Origin: DASWOJ01 sp964242325
Lineage (GTDB): Bacteria > Pseudomonadota > Alphaproteobacteria > Acetobacterales > Acetobacteraceae
Length of the DNA: 12,260 bases
Direction of reading: 5' to 3'
NCBI GenBank assembly: GCA_964242325.1
Contig: CAXTCI010000161.1
Span: 1-12,260, forward strand
The position numbers and the translations under genes are program-made. Numbering within the stretch: the stretch's first letter is position 1; every line of letters begins with the position of its first letter. The notes under the pieces are model-generated. The model searched no databases. It saw nothing but the letters and a program-made list of their open reading frames with translations, and had not been told where the DNA came from. Shown piece by piece: positions 7,601-12,260 of the stretch.

Positions 7601-8392
7601 GCTTCGACGGACGGCAGCGAGGCGGTGGTGCAGCAGGCAGCTGCTGCGGCCGGGCGCAAGGTGTGCTGGGTGGGGTCGGACCGCAACTCAGGTTCGGTAT
7701 TCCGGCAGTGGCAGCGGGCAGTGGACTTGGCGCGGAGCGAATGGCTCTGGATCGCCGAGGCCGATGACATGGCGGAGCCTGGCTTCCTGGCGTCGCTTGC
7801 GGCGGCCTTGCGGGGCGTGCCGGATGCGGTGATGGCCTTCACCGACAGCCGGGCGATTGATGCTGCCGACGCGCCGCTATGGGGCGACCATCAAGCCTAT
7901 TACGCCAAGGCCGGGGCGTCGCTGCTCGCGCGGGACGGGGTGCATCCGGCGGCTGACATGCTGCGGGCTTGCCTGTCCCAGCGCAACTTGATCCTGAACG
8001 CCAGCGCCGTGCTGTGGCGGCGAGAGGCGCTGCGGCATGCTCTGGACCGCTGCGGGGCTGAGTTGGACGGCTTCACGATGGCCGGGGACTGGCGGGTTTA
8101 CGCCGAGGTGCTGAGCGCAGGCGGCAACGTGGCGTATGTGGCGGAGCCGCTGAACATGCACCGCCGACACGAGGCAAGCGTCACGCATCGGCTCACGCCC
8201 CGGCGACACATGGCAGAGGTGTCGCGGATGCATCGCCATATGCGCGGCTTGCTCGGCAGCGACCCGGCGCTGATGGCTGGCCAACGCCTGGCGCTGCGCG
8301 ACGTACGGGCCGCGTTGAAGCTGCTTCCGCTCCCTCTCCCTCCGGGAAAGAGCCGGGGTGAGGGAGGCCGCAAACCCGAAGGTGGGCACTGA
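4625..8392 (+). CDS. Giant modular glycosyltransferase: N-terminal repeats, WbsX/GH99-like domain, GT4 and GT2
   Basis: A 1255-residue cytoplasmic enzyme for surface polysaccharide synthesis. Five repeats of about 37 residues come first (near 22-56, 59-95, 97-128, 133-169 and 171-202). Their consensus is FD-x-x-WY, PDV, G-x-x-PL-x-HY and G-x-x-EGR; copies 3 and 5 are degenerate. A WbsX/GH99-like domain (240-590) follows, with AFYLPQFHPIPEND (246-259), WWGNGFTEWTNV (261-272), MWANENWTRRWDG (350-362) and VNAWNEWAEGAYLEPD (555-570). A GT4 domain (595-945) has LRKGFDLF (788-795) and SREDPFPSVVLEAMSAG (861-877). A GT2 domain (956-1185) has VVPNFNYGRYLPGRI (960-974), LDDASTDGS (990-998) and AEADDM (1044-1049). 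No membrane segment is seen. Several sugars may be added by one chain, but donors and product are unknown. The start has only a weak ribosome site. The last 20 or so residues are encoded by a palindromic repeat and are not part of a fold. Confidence 0.93.
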   Translation: MKMEPVRLDFGDVLSVVRSGLFSRTWFLERNPDIAGCGIDPVTHYCRYGWREGRLPNPYFDPAWYLQRNRDVRESGVEPLLHYIEYGEAEGRQPIAHFDPTWYRAHHRLTPGQGSLQHFLQHRCSGAVSPLPEFDAAFYRMQSPDVVQAGMDPFEHYLVQGAWEGRPASATFDTAWYRDRYLRDQDKVNPLLHYRSHRHLPGFFPARPAQDTDIPREMRRNTTAGPLFEPVEPLPTDAQRRAMVLAFYLPQFHPIPENDSWWGNGFTEWTNVGRGLPRFAGHYQPRLPRDLGHYRLEGTATLRAQVELARGAGLGGFVYYFYWFNGRRLLDGPLEAMLADRSIDFPFCLMWANENWTRRWDGAEQEVLIAQDYREADEPSLAAELARHFADPRYIRLQGRPVLMVYRASLIPDAAAATARWRAQFRALGEDPVFIMAQSFGDRDPRRFGMDAAVEFPPHKLTTGLELLNPGLHILDPAASAQVYSYDDLAAASGADQVAYPLIRTALPGWDNDARRQGQGMVLHGSTPAKYQAWLARLVDDAVAHPVLDTPLVCVNAWNEWAEGAYLEPDVHFGGAYLNATGRAVAGHVAVPARLRLLLVGHDAFPAGAQLLLLSLGRHLQSVSGVDVAFLLLGEGALAPEYQAVAPTTVAAAADLPRLARRFKAEGFGGALVNSAAAAHACAPLAAAGLRCVLMVHELPRLLHERNLLGPAREAVAVCSQVVFAAPFVRDRFAEHMPLPDGRAVILPQGLYRPVRSSGGARDRAALRSALGVPPDAMLAMGLGYADLRKGFDLFLQVWRLAHAAGAAMHLVWIGDIDPSVQAHLAQEMAAAAATGTFHHMPRCADAADWLACADVHLLTSREDPFPSVVLEAMSAGVPTVAFTGAGGIPELLRDRGAGVSVPLGDADAMVRQMRALAIRVSPADRARLAERTRLDFEFGAYAAAVLHLAAPDVLDVTAVVPNFNYGRYLPGRIASIAAQTHPVREIIVLDDASTDGSEAVVQQAAAAAGRKVCWVGSDRNSGSVFRQWQRAVDLARSEWLWIAEADDMAEPGFLASLAAALRGVPDAVMAFTDSRAIDAADAPLWGDHQAYYAKAGASLLARDGVHPAADMLRACLSQRNLILNASAVLWRREALRHALDRCGAELDGFTMAGDWRVYAEVLSAGGNVAYVAEPLNMHRRHEASVTHRLTPRRHMAEVSRMHRHMRGLLGSDPALMAGQRLALRDVRAALKLLPLPLPPGKSRGEGGRKPEGGH
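8337..8368 (+). repeat. REP-like palindromic repeat, copy 1 (inside the glycosyltransferase 3' end)
   Basis: TCCCTCCGGGA (8337-8347), seven variable bases, then GGGGTGAGGGAGGC (8355-8368). The reverse complement of copy 2 has the same two blocks with the same 7-nt spacing. TCTCCC and GGGAAAG also allow a small local hairpin. Repeats with TCCCTC, ACCCC and CTCCCGGAGGG blocks are, from general knowledge, frequent dispersed intergenic elements in GC-rich proteobacteria. This copy is read in frame as the end of the glycosyltransferase. Confidence 0.8.
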
Positions 8393-8429
8393 CGAATCGG
8401 TCCTGGCGGGGTGGCGACCGTCCTGAGCT

Positions 8430-8461
8430 GCCTCCCTCACCCCAACCGTCTCCCGGAGGGA
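8430..8461 (-). repeat. REP-like palindromic repeat, copy 2 (inverted)
   Basis: GCCTCCCTCACCCC (8430-8443), seven bases, then TCCCGGAGGGA (8451-8461). It is the inverted partner of copy 1, with 25 of 25 bases matching in the two conserved blocks and the spacers differing. It lies in the short gap between the two convergent stop codons (8392 and 8479). Confidence 0.8.
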
Positions 8462-8478
8462 AAGGGAACAGCGCAGTT

Positions 8479-9783
8479 CTACTCCCTGGGGCGCCGGTCT
8501 ACGACGCGGCGGGCCTTGCCCAGGCTGCGCTCGATGCCACCGGGTGGCAGGACCTGAACGGCGGCCGTGATCCCGACCTGCTCCTTGACCGCCCGCGCCA
8601 GCGCCGGGCCGGCGTCCGTGCTGGGATAGGCGTCCGAACGCGCTTCCACCCGCACCAGCATCTCATCCATCCGGCCATTCCGCGTCAGCTCGACCTGGTA
8701 GTGGCCTGATAGGTCTGCATGGGCGAGGACCAGTTCCTCGATCTGGGTCGGGAACACGTTGACCCCACGGATGATCATCATGTCGTCGCTGCGGCCTGTC
8801 ACCTTCTCCATCCGGCGCATGGTCCGGGCGGTGCCCGGCAGCAGCCGGGTCAGGTCCCGGGTGCGGTATCTTATGACGGGGGTGGCCTCCTTCGTGAGCG
8901 AGGTGAACACCAGCTCGCCCCGCTCGCCATCGGGCAGGACTGCGCCGGTGTCGGGGTCCACGACCTCTGGGTAGAAGTGGTCCTCCCAGATGTGCAGGCC
9001 GTCCTTGGTTTCGACGCACTCGTTGGCAACGCCCGGCCCCATCACCTCCGACAGGCCGTAGATGTCCACGGCATGCATATTGAAGTTGGCCTCAATCTCG
9101 CCGCGCATCGCATTGGTCCAGGGTTCGGCGCCGAAGATGCCGACGCGCAGGCTGGTGCCGCGCGGGTCGGCGCCGGCAGCGCGGAAACCGTCCAGGATGG
9201 CCAGCATGTAGGATGGCGTCACCATGATGATGTCGGGCTGGAAGTCCTGGATGAGCTGCACCTGCCGCTCCGTCCCGCCGCCGCCCGCGGGGATGACGGC
9301 GCAGCCCAGCCGCTCCGCGCCGTAATGCGCGCCGAGGCCGCCGGTGAATAGGCCGTAGCCATAGGCGATGTGGATGCGCATCCCCGCACGTCCGCCTGAC
9401 GCGCGAATGGACCGGGCCATCACGTCGGCCCACACGTCAAGGTCCGCCTTGGTGTAGCCGACGACAGTTGGCTTGCCGGTCGTGCCGCTGCTGGCATGAA
9501 TGCGGGCGATGCGCTGCCGCGGGACGGCGAACATGCCGAAGGGATAGTTGGCCCGCAGGTCGGCCTTGGTGGTGAACGGGAACCGGGCGAGGTCCGGCAG
9601 GTCATGGAAATCGTCGGGATGCACCCCGGCGGCGTCGAATGCTTGACGGTAGTGCGGGATGTTGGCGTAGGCGTGGCGCAGGGTCGCCACCAACCGGGCG
9701 CGCTGCAATCCCGCCAGTTCGTCGCGGGAGGCCGTCTCAATCGGGTCGAGGTCGCCGGGGCGGGGACTGAGATCAGCGAGCAT
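8479..9783 (-). CDS. paaK: Phenylacetate-CoA ligase
   Basis: A 434-residue AMP-forming ligase that converts phenylacetate, ATP and CoA to phenylacetyl-CoA, the first step of aerobic phenylacetate breakdown, in the cytoplasm. It has the nucleotide loop HASSGTTGKPT (96-106), the family-typical YGYGLFTGGLG (141-151), GIFGAEPWT (215-223), the A5 motif DIYGLSEVMGPG (240-251), YRTRDLTRL (306-314) with ribose-binding Asp310, the hinge GRSDDMMIIRGVNVFP (330-345), and a C-terminal Lys423 in SLGKARRV. The length is normal for the family (about 430-440). The ATG at 9783 lies inside the end of paaI (11-bp overlap), so translation is probably coupled; TTGGAA is upstream. It is the last gene of the unit, ending 17 bases from an inverted repeat. 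Confidence 0.95.
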   Translation of the reverse strand: MLADLSPRPGDLDPIETASRDELAGLQRARLVATLRHAYANIPHYRQAFDAAGVHPDDFHDLPDLARFPFTTKADLRANYPFGMFAVPRQRIARIHASSGTTGKPTVVGYTKADLDVWADVMARSIRASGGRAGMRIHIAYGYGLFTGGLGAHYGAERLGCAVIPAGGGGTERQVQLIQDFQPDIIMVTPSYMLAILDGFRAAGADPRGTSLRVGIFGAEPWTNAMRGEIEANFNMHAVDIYGLSEVMGPGVANECVETKDGLHIWEDHFYPEVVDPDTGAVLPDGERGELVFTSLTKEATPVIRYRTRDLTRLLPGTARTMRRMEKVTGRSDDMMIIRGVNVFPTQIEELVLAHADLSGHYQVELTRNGRMDEMLVRVEARSDAYPSTDAGPALARAVKEQVGITAAVQVLPPGGIERSLGKARRVVDRRPRE

Positions 9784-10207
9784 CGGCTGGTTCCAAAAGC
9801 TTGGCGCCGGTCGTGCGGGATTGGCCGCGGAACTCCGCCACCACGGCGTCGCCGCAGGTCACGCGCACGTCGTAGATGCCGCTGCGTCCTTCGCGGTGGC
9901 GCTCCTCCGCGTCGGCCACCAACCGGTCGCCCAGCATCACCGGGCGCAGGAAGCTGATGGCGCAGTGGCTGGCAACCGATGCGGCGCCGTCCGTGTTGCA
10001 AGCGAAGGCGAAAGCGCTGTCCGCCAGCGTGAAGATGAAGCCACCGTGGCAGGTGCCGTGGCCGTTCAGCATCGCCGCCGTAACCGTCATGGACAGCCGC
10101 GCCGCGCCGGGCGTTACCCGGTCCAATATCATGCCGAGGCCGCGGCTGGCAGCGTCCCCGCCCCACATCTGGTCGGCGCAAGCCTGCGCCAGGGCTTGAG
10201 GCGTCAC
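9773..10207 (-). CDS. paaI: Phenylacetate-pathway hotdog thioesterase PaaI
   Basis: A 144-residue hotdog-fold acyl-CoA thioesterase. In the phenylacetate pathway PaaI hydrolyses hydroxylated phenylacetyl-CoA side products and frees trapped CoA. The signature is NGHGTCHGG (48-56) followed by LADSAFAFACN (61-71), with Asp63 at the catalytic position. GRSGIYDVRV (107-116) and VVAEFRGQSR (122-131) are typical later strands. The GTG at 10207 overlaps the TGA of paaG as GTGA, which favours it over the internal ATG at residue 14. Its end overlaps paaK by 11 bp. The order paaG, paaI, paaK with overlaps marks one transcriptional unit, so co-translation in fixed ratio is likely. Confidence 0.94.
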   Translation of the reverse strand: MTPQALAQACADQMWGGDAASRGLGMILDRVTPGAARLSMTVTAAMLNGHGTCHGGFIFTLADSAFAFACNTDGAASVASHCAISFLRPVMLGDRLVADAEERHREGRSGIYDVRVTCGDAVVAEFRGQSRTTGAKLLEPADAR

Positions 10208-10980
10208 CCCGGCCGCCCAGTAAAGATGGCTGGGCGTTTCTCCAGGAAGGCCGCCACTCCTTCCCTGAAGTCGGGCGTCCCGCCCGCCTGGCGCTGCAGG
10301 TCCCGCTCCAGGTCGAGCTGCGCATCCCAGCTATTCCCAGCAGAGGCGTTCAGCGCCTGCTTCATCAGCGCGATGGCGTGGGTCGGCTGGGTAGCGAGGT
10401 GAGTGGCCAGGCGCTCCGCTTCCGGCAGCAGGTCATCGTCGGGCAGGGTGCGCCAGACCAGGCCCCACGCCGCCGCCTGCGCCGCCGTCACCGGTTCGCC
10501 GAGCATCGCCATCCCACGAGCCCGCGCATCCCCGGCCAGGCGAGGCAGGGTCCAGGTGCCGCCGGCGTCCGGCACCAGGCCAATCTTGACGAAGGACTGG
10601 ATGAAGCGCGCGGACTCGCCGGCCAGCACGATGTCGCAGGCCAATGCCAGGTTCGCCCCGGCCCCGGCGGCGACCCCGTGGACGGCGCACACGACCGGGA
10701 GGGGGAGGGACCGCAGCCGCCGCACGAGCGGGTTGAAGCTGCGCTCCAACGTGTCGCCCAGGTCCACGCCGGGTTCCACCATCATCAGGTCCTGACCGGC
10801 GCAAAAGCCGCGTCCGGCACCGTGCAGCAAAACCGCCCGGCAATCCGGATCGGCCTCCGCCGCAGCAAGCGCTGACATCAGGGCCGCCTGCAGCGCGAAG
10901 GTGAACGCATTCAGGCGATCCGGCCGGTTCAGGGTCAGCACATGCACACCGCCACGCCGCGCCACCAGCAATTCGTCCAT
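10204..10980 (-). CDS. paaG: Ring-epoxide isomerase of phenylacetate breakdown (PaaG, crotonase family)
   Basis: A 258-residue crotonase-fold enzyme. PaaG isomerises 1,2-epoxyphenylacetyl-CoA to the oxepin and also acts on a lower-pathway double bond. It has GRGFCAGQDL (56-65), VHGVAAGAGANLALACDIV (100-118) and IGLVPDAGGTW (133-143), where Asp138 fits the PaaG catalytic Asp; it ends FLEKRPAIFTGRPG. General enoyl-CoA hydratase activity cannot be excluded from sequence, but the paaI and paaK neighbours support PaaG. I chose the ATG at 10980, with GGGGG seven bases upstream (10987-10991), over a TTG at 11031 that would overlap the topoisomerase end. It is the first paa gene, 47 bp after topoisomerase IB, with an inverted repeat just before its ribosome site. 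Confidence 0.92.
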   Translation of the reverse strand: MDELLVARRGGVHVLTLNRPDRLNAFTFALQAALMSALAAAEADPDCRAVLLHGAGRGFCAGQDLMMVEPGVDLGDTLERSFNPLVRRLRSLPLPVVCAVHGVAAGAGANLALACDIVLAGESARFIQSFVKIGLVPDAGGTWTLPRLAGDARARGMAMLGEPVTAAQAAAWGLVWRTLPDDDLLPEAERLATHLATQPTHAIALMKQALNASAGNSWDAQLDLERDLQRQAGGTPDFREGVAAFLEKRPAIFTGRPG

Positions 10981-10993
10981 GACCAACCCCCGT

Positions 10994-11021
10994 CGTTCCG
11001 CCCACGATGCGGGGCGGAACG
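10994..11021. promoter_or_regulatory. Perfect 10-bp inverted repeat before paaG, candidate operator or terminator
   Basis: CGTTCCGCCC and GGGCGGAACG flank an 8-nt spacer (11004-11011). The element fills most of the gap between the topoisomerase stop (11028) and the paaG ribosome site (10987-10991). As DNA it could be a dimeric-repressor site; as RNA it forms a stable hairpin that could end the topoisomerase message, though no U tract follows. I do not recognise it as a known PaaR or PaaX site. Confidence 0.5.
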
Positions 11022-11027
11022 GACGTG

Positions 11028-12143
11028 TCAAGTCACCAGCGGCTTATGGGCGGCGTCGGAAATGGCGGCCCCAAGCCGCCGGCTCAAGAAGGTGGTCACG
11101 GCGATTTCGTCCGGTGTCAGGCCATGATCCTGCTGCAAGACGTTGTCTGCACGCTCCTTCAGGCATTCCAGCAGGCTGCCATCCAGGTAGCCCTCGAATA
11201 CCGCCGGGTGGATGTAGCACTTGCGGCAGATGGCAGGCGTGTTGCCCAGGTTTTGCGCGACGTGCTCAACGACCTTGACCAGGTGCTTCTTCGCCTTGGC
11301 CGGAGTGTCGTAGATTTCCATGTCGCGCAGCGCGAGCGCGGCCAAGTTGGTGCCTGCCCAGGTGCGGAAATCCTTGGCGGTGATCTCCTCGCCGCTGACT
11401 TCATGCAGGTAGTGGTTCACGTCATCCGATACGACGTGATGGCATTCACCGTCGTGATCCAAGAACTGGAACAGGTCCTGGCCCGGCAGGTCCCGGCAGC
11501 GCTCGACGACCCGCGCCAGGCGGCGGTCGTCCAGGTCGATGTGATGCTGCACCCCGTGCTTGCCGCGGAAGTCGAATGTGAGATGTCCGCCCTTTACCTG
11601 GACATGCCGGGTGCGCAGCGTCGTAAGGCCGAAGCTATCGTTGGTCCGGGCGTATTCCTCGTTGCCGACACGCATCATGGTGCGCTCCAGCAGGGCAACG
11701 ATTGCAGCCAGCACCTTGCGCTTGGGCAACCCGTGCAGGGCGAGATCGTGCTTCACCGCGGCGCGTATCGCTGGCAGCACACGACCGAAGGTCAGCATCT
11801 TGCCATACTTCGCTTCGTCCCGGACTTCGCGCCAGCGGGGATGGTAGCGATACTGCTTGCGGCCTTTGGCGTCCCGGCCAACTGCCTGTAGGTGGCCGCG
11901 CGGGTCACGACATATCCACACGTCGGTATAGGCGGGCGGGATCGCCAGCTTGTGAATACGGTCGAGCACCTTGGGATCGGTGATAACGGCGCCGGACGGA
12001 TTGCGGAACACCCAGCCGTCACCGTCGCGGCTGCGGGCAATGCCGGGGCGGCGATCGCTCACATAATGCAGTTTGGCGGCGAGGGCAGCCGCCTCGGGGT
12101 CGTGCAGGTCGGAGTCGTCGTGGTCGGTTTGCTCGTCGGACAT
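11028..12143 (-). CDS. DNA topoisomerase IB (bacterial, poxvirus-like)
   Basis: A 371-residue type IB topoisomerase, which relaxes supercoils by nicking one DNA strand through a 3'-phosphotyrosine. The active-site set is Arg158 (MRVGN), Lys195 (FRGKHG), Arg260 (KDFRTWAGT), Asn301 (LGNTP) and Tyr310 (CRKCYIHP). Spacings match the Deinococcus enzyme as I recall it (Arg137, Lys174, Arg239, Asn280, Tyr289); poxvirus enzymes have His where Asn301 stands. An N-terminal clamp domain contains IHKLAIPPAYTDVWICRDP (63-81) and GRDAKGRKQYRYHP (89-102). The first 20 residues are acidic and probably flexible. The ATG at 12143 has GGGA eight bases upstream. It precedes paaG in the same direction, but the 47-bp gap with a hairpin suggests it may be a separate unit. 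Such genes are accessory in bacteria, alongside the essential topoisomerases. Confidence 0.95.
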   Translation of the reverse strand: MSDEQTDHDDSDLHDPEAAALAAKLHYVSDRRPGIARSRDGDGWVFRNPSGAVITDPKVLDRIHKLAIPPAYTDVWICRDPRGHLQAVGRDAKGRKQYRYHPRWREVRDEAKYGKMLTFGRVLPAIRAAVKHDLALHGLPKRKVLAAIVALLERTMMRVGNEEYARTNDSFGLTTLRTRHVQVKGGHLTFDFRGKHGVQHHIDLDDRRLARVVERCRDLPGQDLFQFLDHDGECHHVVSDDVNHYLHEVSGEEITAKDFRTWAGTNLAALALRDMEIYDTPAKAKKHLVKVVEHVAQNLGNTPAICRKCYIHPAVFEGYLDGSLLECLKERADNVLQQDHGLTPDEIAVTTFLSRRLGAAISDAAHKPLVT

Positions 12144-12260
12144 CGAGGATTCCCGTTATGCCCGGCGGCATGTCCGGGTGGCAGCAGAAACACGGAGCGG
12201 GGACGGCGGTTGCAGCGCCACCAAAGTCAGACCTTTTTTGTAATGATATAGCAATAACAC
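12144..12260 (-). promoter_or_regulatory. Upstream region of topoisomerase IB with a possible -10 element
   Basis: These last 117 bp are non-coding. Near the edge, on the minus strand, TATCAT (complement of 12243-12248) matches the -10 consensus at five of six bases within an AT-rich patch. The matching -35 would fall beyond the window, so the promoter cannot be confirmed. The leader would be about 90 nt. Confidence 0.22.

Larger units (their letters stand above)
8337..8461. terminator. Large inverted-repeat hairpin between convergent genes, possible bidirectional terminator
   Basis: The two repeat copies can pair as arms of 14 and 11 bp with an internal 7-nt loop, around a 61-nt central loop (8369-8429). 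Both convergent transcripts (glycosyltransferase and paaK) reach it at their 3' ends. It lacks a U tract, so protection of the 3' end or factor-dependent termination is as likely as intrinsic termination. Confidence 0.4.

Noticed and set aside
5300..8330. Several long open frames on both strands within the glycosyltransferase gene
   Set aside because: They are by-products of GC-rich codons; every one overlaps recognisable WbsX, GT4 or GT2 motifs in the main frame.
11026..11031. TTGACA on the minus strand as a -35 box for paaG
   Set aside because: No -10-like sequence occurs 16-18 bases downstream; the stretch is GC-rich and contained in the inverted repeat.
11007..11891. 294-codon plus-strand open frame antisense to topoisomerase IB
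   Set aside because: The minus strand has all five active-site residues at correct spacing; the antisense product resembles no family I know and has no ribosome site.

Overview
The window looks like an ordinary chromosomal segment of a GC-rich alphaproteobacterium, possibly Acetobacteraceae. The reasons are high GC at third codon positions, the 81-residue protein at 955-1200 (a type I associate with that family, from memory), and a Deinococcus-like bacterial topoisomerase IB beside paa genes. No rRNA, tRNA, CRISPR array, integrase or insertion sequence is visible. AT-rich patches occur only between genes (about 780-950 and 4430-4580).

Left part (1-2000, minus strand): an XRE-type regulator (298-723), possibly followed by a doubtful small ORF, then a two-gene unit. 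That unit is an exported DRGH-type DNA/RNA nuclease (1197-1997) whose stop codon overlaps the start of the 81-residue protein (955-1200). Middle (2134-4387): divergent from the nuclease are a small secreted Pro/Ser/Gly-rich protein and a crotonase-fold enzyme resembling methylmalonyl-CoA decarboxylase (ScpB) end to end. A convergent lipoprotein alpha/beta-hydrolase follows, ending in a tight hairpin.

Centre (4625-8392, plus strand): one very large gene for a modular polysaccharide enzyme of 1255 residues. It carries five FD-x-x-WY repeats, a WbsX/GH99-like domain, a GT4 glycosyltransferase and a GT2 glycosyltransferase. It stands alone rather than in a visible O-antigen cluster, behind a 237-bp AT-rich upstream region. 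Its last residues are encoded inside the left arm of a pair of inverted, REP-like palindromic repeats (8337-8461) that separates it from the convergent paa genes.

Right part (8479-12143, minus strand): topoisomerase IB, then paaG, paaI and paaK with overlapping ends (4 bp and 11 bp). PaaK activates phenylacetate to its CoA thioester, PaaG isomerises the ring epoxide to the oxepin, and PaaI is a rescue thioesterase. The ring oxygenase (paaABCDE) and lower-pathway genes are not in the window. A perfect 10-bp inverted repeat sits between the topoisomerase stop and the paaG ribosome binding site.

I found no clearly new multi-gene system. The points most worth a second look are the modular glycosyltransferase, the repeat that supplies its C-terminus, the ScpB-like enzyme with an altered active site, and the nuclease/81-residue coupled pair.
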